Positions 11,601 through 20,600 of a stretch of 64,000 nucleotides of DNA are shown piece after piece. The position numbers and the translations under genes are program-made. The stretch comes from Prorocentrum cordatum (Eukaryota > Sar > Dinophyceae > Prorocentrales > Prorocentraceae), in assembly GCA_963575745.1 (NCBI GenBank), contig CAUYUJ010014360.1, positions 99,772 to 163,771 on the forward strand, written 5' to 3'. The notes beneath the pieces are model-generated. The model had not been told where the DNA came from and made no database searches. It was given only the letters and a program-made list of their open reading frames with translations. The stretch's first letter is position 1, and each line of letters starts with the position of its first letter.

Positions 11601-14600
11601 CAGCACCTCGACGTGCTGGGCCAGCTTCTCCTTGAACACGGGGGAGTTCACAATGTCCTGGGGGACCGGGGCGGGCCTGAGCGGATCACGAGGGCGCAGC
11701 GGGCGCCGCATCCAGGAGATCAGGACAGGCGCGTGGTCGCTGATGTCCCTCCTGTGCAGCTCCTCAGGCTCACCCAGCACCTCGCATTGCTGGAAGCGTT
11801 GTGTCACCAGCCAGGACGGAACGCCCGGGAAGACCCGATCGATCCTGGTCTCAATCTGGCGGCCAGCATGCCAGTGGGTCGCGCACGGGGCAACCATCTC
11901 CACAGCATCACTCAAGCAGCGCTGCCAACGCTGCTCTTGCGGGTGTCGAGCTGCAGCAACAGATCGGGGAGGAGCGTCGTCGCCAAAATGGCAGTGCTCC
12001 AGCCTGTCGCCGAAATTGAAGTCGCCCACAACAAGTGCAGCTGCCTTGACGGGGTCCCGCTTGGCCTCGAGGAGGTCAGCCGAGATCTTTGCCTGGACGC
12101 GTCGTTGCGATCCGCAGTCCAAGCCATGGTTGTGAATGTTCCAGTGCGTAAGCGTGCAAGGCCTCCCCGCGTCATCACTGAACTTAGCGCGGATACGCAT
12201 AACCCTGCCAGGCACCAGTATTGACGAGTCCCACACCACGCTCTCATCATCAACAGCCCTACGCATAGGGAAAAGAGTGGCCAGCCCGCCAGTATCTTCA
12301 CGTTCTCCCTCACAGAACGAAGTAAATACACGGGCTCGAATACCCGCATGTTTGAGCAGCTCAGTCAAGCGGATGTGCGAGCCATGCACCTCCTGAAGTC
12401 CCAAGATGACCGAGTCGCGCTTCCAAAACTTGGCAAGGAACTTCGCCCTCGCCTTCGCCGTAGCAGGCTTGAAGTGGCACAGCGCCCTAGCGTTCCACGT
12501 GGCAGAGGTGAGCGCGAAGTCAGCCGCAGCAGCACGCGGACCGACAGGATCATCATGCCCGTGCCCAAGACCAGCTCCCACAGCACCACCATCTTCGACT
12601 CGACCAGGCCCTCCCCCAAGCTCAGCGGCGCCCTCATCCCTCCGCCGCCGACCCCAGCGGGCCGCAGCCTTGTCAAAGGCACCACTCCGCCGTCGACGGG
12701 GCCAGGACGGGCGCCACCATCTGCTCCAGCTGCTCACGAGGAAGTTGGTGTCGGCGAAGGACGGCAGCGTTCCACTGGACAACCGGTGGGGGACCTGGGC
12801 CCTCGATCGCGATCTTGACCAGGGGCTGCCAAGCCATGGAGAGGGTGCCTTCCATCTGGTCAGGACCAACAGGATCGACGAAGACGCGCTTCGAGAGACC
12901 CTCCTCGAGCGCACGTCGCATCTTCTTGAGCGTAATCTCGTAGGACACCTGGCGCGAGTTCTTGTCCTTGCTGAGGGGCAGCGCCGTAGTGTGGCCAGTC
13001 GGAGTCGTGGCCGCAACTTGACGCCAGGTGCCGCCAGGGCCTCCGCCTCGAAACGTGGCCACCAACTTGCGCACCCTGCGCTCTGCCAGGCCCACGTCAC
13101 CCTCCATCCTGACCGCGAAGCGCTGGCCCAAGTCGTCGCCCTCAACCTTCGAGACCTCCGTGAGCTGCGCATCCCCCAGCACGGGCGCCATGGCACGCTC
13201 CACCGCCGCACGCATGAGCGGGGCCTTGCAGGTGACGACCATGACCGCGCGGTCGATCGCACGGCTCCAAGCAGGCCCCGTCTCAGGCGGGGGTGGCACG
13301 CCAGCAGCGACCACGCCGAGCTCCCGCTGCAGCTGCGCCAGGTCAGCAGAATGCTTCGCCATGATTTTGTCCGTCTCCTTCTGTCGCCTCCGCATCTCGT
13401 CCTCGAGCCTCTTGATGTCCTCCTCCTGCTGCTGCTGAATACGCTCGACCTTCCCCTGCCTGCTCTCAAGGAGCGCCGTGCGGCGCTCCAGCGCCTGCTG
13501 AATGCCGCCGAGGCTCTTGTCCATGTTCTGCAGGAGGCGCTCCTGGCTAGAGCGCACCTCGGCGAAGAGCGACTCCCGCAGGTGGGCGATGGCAGCCGCG
13601 GTCTCGGGCGGCGCGCCGTCCAGCCCAGCAGGGTCCTCCCCCAGGACGGGCGTGGCCATGCCTCCAACAGGAGAGCAGGGGGCCGCCCGCTGTGCACCAG
13701 GTCCCGCAGGGGCAGCACCGAGGCCAGCAGCAGCAGCCGCCCACGGGTCGTGCGGGGCCGCAGCAGGCTGCGAGGGGAGCGTGGGGCAGGCAGCCTCCGC
13801 CTCCAGGAAGGCCGCCTCCTCGGCCTTGAGCGCAGCGAGTGCCGCCCTCTTGGCTTCCTCACGTTCAGCCTCCACATCTCGTGCACGGTCGCGGGACAAG
13901 CGCCCGCTGCGCCTGCGGCGGCGCCGCTCCCCGCTCCTGGACTTCTCGCGGGAAGACGAGGAGGAGCCGCCTGAGGAGGGTGGACGGCCAGCAGCGCCAA
14001 CAGCACAGCCATCGCCCACATGCGCGCCATCCCGCGCAGGGCCCATGGCTTCGAAGCTGGGAGCGATCGGGCCGACAGGAACGGGAAAGGCCTCCGTTTA
14101 CCCACCGACCCGAGCGCTGGCGAGGTGGACCAGAGATGATGCCAGACTTCAAGAAGTCTTGCCAGCCGCGGACTAGCGGTATCCGCTTGGTTCCCTGGGG
14201 AAACCTGCATCTTGAGCCAAAATGACTACGGGAGGAGGAGGAGGAGGAGGAGGAGGAGGAGGAGGAGGAGGAGGAGGAGGAGGAGGAGGAGGAGGAGGAG
14301 GAGGAGGAGGAGGAGGAGGAGGAGGAGGAGGAGGAGGAGGAGGGGGAGGAGGGGGAGGAGGAGGAGGAGGAGGAGGAGGAGGAGGACCGGTTTTTCATCC
14401 TGGGTCGTTTTTTGACGGTCCCGCGGCCCGGCGAGGGCCCCCAGAGGCCGAGCATTGCGAAAAACCGCCGTCCTGATTTTTCCAGTGCGTTGGATCTCTG
14501 GGTCCCTCGGGTCGTCCCAGCCGGCCTCAGCAGGGCCCCCCGAGTGGCCCCAGGGGCGGTCTCACCACTTGGGCGCCGCCTCTGGCCCCCGCCCCTTGGG

Positions 14601-17600
14601 GCGCTCCGCCGCCCTCGCGTCGGCGTGCGAAGACCGCCCCGGGCTGCTCGGGGCGCCTGCTGAGGCCAGCCGAGGCGTAAGACGACGCCAGGACGAAGGC
14701 AACATCGGGTGAGGATGCAGCGGGAATCCGACCTCCGGCGGCTCGGGAGGGCGTCTCGGGTGCCGCGGCCTCCTCGGAGCGCTTCTGGAACGCTCTGAGA
14801 GCGTTCCAGAGCGCCCTGGAAAGGATTATGCTCGTCCTAGCCCAGCCCGAGAGACTAACTCGGGGGGGGGGGCTGTTTGGGCGTAGCCCGAAGCCCTACC
14901 ATCCTGGCTGCCGTGCGAATACAAGTTCAACCGATACTGAACCTCAAGGAGGACCAAGGAGAGGATCCGGCCGATGAGCGCGCCGATGATTATCATGGGG
15001 AGGAGGAGGCCAGACGGAATCGCAGAGCCTGCGGTGACTCCAGCCAATACGAAGTATAAGCATAGAAAACACAATAAAGTCCCAAGAGGAAACAAGTGCG
15101 GTGCGCCGCGAACCATGAGATTCTTGGCCGTATCGTCGAAAGAGACGAGTGTCAACGAGGCCATAGGGTTGTAAAAGTTGGGCATCTCCTCCTGGACTGG
15201 CGCGTCCGCGCTTCGACACTTGCCCATGCATGGAAACGTCTCACCCAAATCAATCGAGCAAGAAACGTTGACGCCAGGCAGTCGGAAGTGGCCTGCTTTC
15301 AGCTCGTCGATGGACGAGAAACTGCAGCAATAGAACGACTTGTTCTCGAGGGTCTCCAAGACGTTGTGATGGGCCAGGCCCTCGGTGCAAGCCTTGGCGT
15401 GCACATTGCCCGCCTGCGCCTCCTCCCAAGCCTTGGGGCAACCGGAAGGCTTCGGATTGTACTGCACGCCGTAGAAACACGGCTTCGGCCACAGCCGGAC
15501 GTGCTTCCCCTCGATCTTCGCGCCGCTGCTCACCTTGGGCACCCGAAATCGGTGGTTCCAAGATGGGGTTCTGAAGGATGGGGTCCTAAGGACGAGGCGC
15601 CTTAAACAACGTACATCCACCCTCAGATCCCTGCCTACCCGCAGGTCCCCATCCCTCAGGACCCCACCTGTGAACCACCGACGACAAGCAGTCGAGCCAC
15701 ATCGGGTGGGTCAGGGCAACCTTCTGTGCCAAAGCCGCGACGACCGCCCCCATCCCCCCCCCCTGGAGGCTTGCCTCGGGCCGGGCGACAGGGGGGGAGT
15801 AGCACAAGGGGGGGGTTGAGAATCAGCTCACGCAGTTGATTTTCCCGGCGCCTCCCGGCGCCGGGAGGCGCCCCTGTAAATCGAGGAATGGGCCGGGCGG
15901 CGGGGCCGAAACCAGCTGCATGCAGCAGATTCCGTCACCCCCCCTTTCCCTACTCCCCCCCTTTCGTTCGGCCTGGCTGCCTTCTGGGGTGGGGCCGCAT
16001 CGATCTTCTTGGACGCGCGGCCCGGCACGCGAGGCCGCCCGGCCCCCTCTGCAGCCGTCCGTCCTGCCCGGTGTGCGCCAGGCAGGGGTGGCCTCCGCCT
16101 CTGCCCTCGGCGAGAGGTGCCGCCACCCGGCCGGCCCGCCCCACCGGCCCCCCCCCCCTCACCCCGCCCTGACAAGGCAGAACCGGGCGGTGGGCGCTGG
16201 CGGGGCCACGCCCGAGGAGAGGGGGCCGTCGCCGGGATGCCTGCCGTCGTCGAGGTGCCGCCATCCAGCCGCCCCGCCCCATCGGCCCCCCCCCCCTGCC
16301 CCCCCCACCCCGACGCGGGCCAGTCATGCGAGTTGCCGCTGGCGCCCCATGCCAACGAGATGGTTGACTGGATGCAGCACACGGCTAATCATCTGCACCG
16401 CCGTCGCCAATGGCATCCTCGGCGAACAAGCCAACCGCCACCTCGTTGCCCGAAATACTGGGCCGCACAGAGGCCGAGGATCGCCGCCCCACTTTTGACA
16501 ACACAGCACAGCGCGGTGGGCTCCGGCGAGGCCGCTCCCGAGGAGAGGGGGCCATCGCCGGGATGCCTGCCGTGCCTTCGGGGCCCCTCGACCTCTGGGA
16601 CCCAGGTGTCCTCGATGCAGCGCGTAGCGCGGGCGAAGATGTGGGGGTCCGCCGTCGTCCTGTCCTCTGGCGGCGCGCAGGAGGGGGCAGTGGGGGTGAG
16701 CATCAGGGTGCCTCCATCGGGGGCGCGACAACACGGATTCGCGATCCATGGATCTGGCGCGCGGTCGCCAAATCCATGGATCGGGGGAGGTGCCCTCCCC
16801 AAAATGCGGCCGGTGCCGCCTCGCTCGGCGGCGGAAATCGCGATTTCCCGTGAAAACGGGACCCGTGGCCAATCCACGCCCCCTCAATCCGTGGCTGCGA
16901 TCGCCTGATTCCAGGAAGCCTTCCCCCCTCCCCCTACCCCCCCTCTGCGCGTGGCCGGGTCCTCCCAGATGAGGGGCGCCAGCACCCAGCAGGTCGACGA
17001 CGCCACGCACAGGAGCACGAGCTCCACGGTGCGGCGCAGCGGCGCGGACGGCCCGATGTGCCGCGCGCGGAACTTCGCGGCACCCACGTTGAGCGCGTTG
17101 AACAGCGCCCCCGCCAGCCCGCACACAACCCCAAGGACGGCGAAGAAAAGGAAATCAACGATCCGCATCCAATCCCACGTGCGGCACACGAACCCAGAGC
17201 CGACGTCGTACGCGAACATCCCCGTCATTCCGGTCCCTTGGCATAGCAGACCAGCAACGACCATTGCGGCTACCCCGCTGGCGAACATCTTCGCGAGCTG
17301 CTCAGGCCGAAAGTGCGAGGCAGCCTCCTCCACGATGAACAGCGCGCCCGCTATCGGCGCACGGAACGCCGCTGCGATGCCGCAGGCCGCTCCAGTCGAG
17401 ACGTAGTCCCGCAAATACACGTGTTCGTTCTTCGAGCTCGGCAGCCTCCCGAGGTAGCGCCACAGCCCTCGCTGCGAGGGGATCCTCGAGAGCAGGGCTC
17501 CCGTGCAGGCACCAATGTAGATCATCGGCCCCTCCGGGCCAACAGCGAGCCCAGAAGACACCGCACACGTGACGCCGACCAGCCGGGCCAGCAAGATCCT

Positions 17601-20600
17601 CCAAGTGAAGTGGTCGCGCAAATCGCAACCGTTCAGCACACCGATAATGGATGGAATGCCGGAAGACCCAGCGCTCCTGGCACCGGAGGCTAACTTGGCT
17701 CGCCTCGAAGACCGCTGGCGTGGTCTCCCACCCTGGAAGCACATCCCTGCAGGCGCGTGCGCGCGCTGGGTTCAGACGGCGTCCCCCGAACTTGTAAAAC
17801 ATAAGAAACAATGTTTGCCAGCGTGGACCTCAAACACTGCGTTGATGCAGCCTGGACGTGTACGATATGGGACCCAGTACATAGGCGTTGCAGCACTTGG
17901 GATGCAATCTGTGTGGCGCAATTACAATCGATGTGGTGCAAGCTACATGGTGCAAGTCATGGGGCGTAGTCAGCTGTGAGCATCGGCGCGTGACTGCCTC
18001 CCATGCTCGAGCAAGCATCTCACCCACCCGCCCGCAACTGGTTCGCAAACCTCAGGAGGAGCGAGTGGCACTACGCATCGGAACTTGCTCGCAGGTCTCA
18101 ACTGGCGCAATGGCGCGCGGACCCTGCTCGGGCGGTTGCTGATGTTGATAACGCCATCGGCGACGACGACAACGACTGCAGTGCCGCTGGCGACGATGGT
18201 GATGACGTGGATGGTGCAAACGTTGATGCTAGCAGTGATGACGCCAGCGATGATGACGATGGTGCTGACGAGGATGATGAGAACATGCACGTGCACAACA
18301 ACCCTGACCGATTCTTCACTGAGGATCAACTACCTTCCAGAGATCTATAGATTCGGCCGGATCGACAAACCCTGAACCCAAAAACGTTTTCATCTCTTGG
18401 GGGCGCACCTTTTACTTCCGCTGCCTTCCGCCGGCCTTCCGCCGGCGGAGGCCGCCTCGTCTTACTTCCGCCGACCTTCCGCCGAGGAGGAGGCGACGAC
18501 TCCTTGGGTCCTCGAGGGCAAGGCCCTTTTCGGCACTCCTCGTACCTATAGGCGCACGTCTGACCATACTCATGATCATGTCCGTGAGAATGCGACGGAC
18601 AACGCAGACACGGGTTCTGCAACGATGTCGGCGCGTGCGCGCGGGGACGCGCGCGCGTGGCCCGCACGGTGTGTTGCCAAGTCTCGGCGGGCGTGCGATG
18701 GCCGTTGAAGGACTTCGGCGTGCGCGCGCGCCCGTGTTGTTTCGCTTGACACAGCGGCAGCCGCGCACGATTGCACCAGTCTTTCAGCGAGTTCGAGCGC
18801 AGAAATTTGCCGTTCCTTCTTGCTAGCGCAGTTGCTCTGACAGATGTCGTTCGCAAGCCGTGCGGAACCAATGGCCCGACACGGGCTTCGACGCGTGCGC
18901 ACGTGTGGCCCACATGTTACCCCTGAGAAGGACTCTCACAGCGCGCACTTGTTGGATCACCGTATGTACACCACAGAGCATCTGTTGCAACGGATGGCGG
19001 GGGTGTCAATTCTTGTCAGCTGGGCGTGCTATCGTTCAACTTGTGTCTTGCATGAACGGTCGTGGCTTGCTAGTATGAGAACGCAACACGGAACACCACA
19101 CATGGTTGAATCAGTCCTCGGCATGGGAACAGAGCCTGATAATCTTCGGAAAACAAGACGTTTGTGAGGACAACGGATTGGGTACATGTATATACGAAGG
19201 CATTGACATCGTCCACCCCGCTGCTCGTGCAAACCGCGGGCAATTCAATGCGGGTCGATGACTCGGGCGGGCGCGATACCATGATGACGTCGGCAATGGC
19301 GGCAACGATGGTGAAACTAACGACGGTTGTGGCGATGGTGACGATGACGGCGGCAAGGCCAATGACGGCGCTGATGCTGGTGACGACGATGACGATTGTG
19401 ATGTCCATGCGTCGGTGATAAAGGCCAGTGTGCTGACGATGGCGGCACTGGCGGCGATTGACGATGACGATAACGGCGATGATGCGACGGCGGCTGATTG
19501 AGGAAGTGAGGAGGTGCGCACACGCAGAACTTCAAGAACTCTGGAACATTGTTGTTTACAAGCAGTTGTTTGGTTTCGGTTGTTTTTGACGAGCTTTATC
19601 TTGAAATGCTTACATCACCAATGGTTTCGTAAGAATGTCGGACTTGTGCGAGTGGCCGTTGCGCGCGTGTGTTCTGCCTTGTGTTATTTGGCACGGATTC
19701 GTGCACTGGGCGCATGCTGGATCAACGCGGGTGCACTGCGTGGTGGGATGAGAACGCAAGTTCTGGACGAGATTGCCCCGTGATTTCAGCAAGCGCGTGG
19801 GCAGAACACCATGAATACTATTGATGGGACCATATGTTTGTTAAGTCTGTATGCTGACATTCTTCCAGAATTGATGTGTGTTGGCATGGATTCGACATGG
19901 TGCGCGGGTGTTTTTATATTTTTTGTGTTGGGCAAGGGGCTCTTGGACAATGATTGAGGTAAGCGCAGGTGCGCGCATGGTGTTAGGGATGGGGTGGGGC
20001 GGGGGCGGTACCGGCTGGGCTTGGATGGTACGATTGAATCTATGAAATGACTGGTGAGGTCGAATGCGATACAAAACGCAGTACGCGCAGGGGCGCAGAA
20101 AAGTCTGGGCTCGGGAGGGGAGGAAGTCCTCCTATTGTTTTAACCAGAGAACTAGCGTCGACCGTCTTGAAATCGTCCACCCTGCTGCTCGTGCAAAATC
20201 CCCCACGCCCACTTCCGGCCGCGGTTGCGGCTCCCCATTGTAACTTGTCAGCGCGTCTCTACGGCCGCGCTGGCGCGTGGGCGCGCGCTCGCGCTCAGAG
20301 CGACCAGTTGGCTTGGCACAGCTGGTGCGGCCGCGATGGCGCTTACCGATATGCACTTCCTGGCGCTTCTCAAACGCCGCGCTGGCGCGCGGGCGCATCG
20401 ATGGGGACCTCCCAGCGCGTCTCGAAGGCCGCACTGGCGCGCGGGCAGTTCAATGCGGGTCGGTGACTCGGGTGGACCCGATATCACGATGACATCGACA
20501 ACGGCGGCAACGATGATGATAATAACGATGGTGGTGGCGATGGTGACGATGACGACGGCAAGGCCAATGACGGCGCCGATGCTGGCGACGACGATGACGA

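Larger units (their letters stand above)
8771..14231 (-). mobile_element. LINE1: non-LTR retrotransposon with SL 5' end, inserted in CLC intron 5
   Basis: A 5.46-kb element in the same sense as CLC. From 5' to 3' it has a spliced-leader copy (14,231-14,211), a short leader, ORF1 with coiled coil, an endonuclease/exonuclease/phosphatase (EEP) domain, reverse transcriptase, a C-terminal CCHC-type finger, a 3' tail of about 27 nt, then (TCC)n. Lesions are one frameshift between EEP and RT (about 11,150) and an in-frame TGA at 9,733-9,735. GGA arrays flank both ends, so the target duplication cannot be delimited. Few lesions imply a fairly recent insertion. Confidence 0.92.

Noticed and set aside
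10318-12224. Plus-strand frames of more than 300 codons opposite LINE1 ORF2
   Set aside because: Antisense to the EEP and RT domains, which have clear catalytic motifs on the minus strand.
12406-13974. 522-codon plus-strand frame opposite LINE1 ORF1
   Set aside because: Antisense shadow of a GC-rich coding region; Arg/Leu-rich with no motif.
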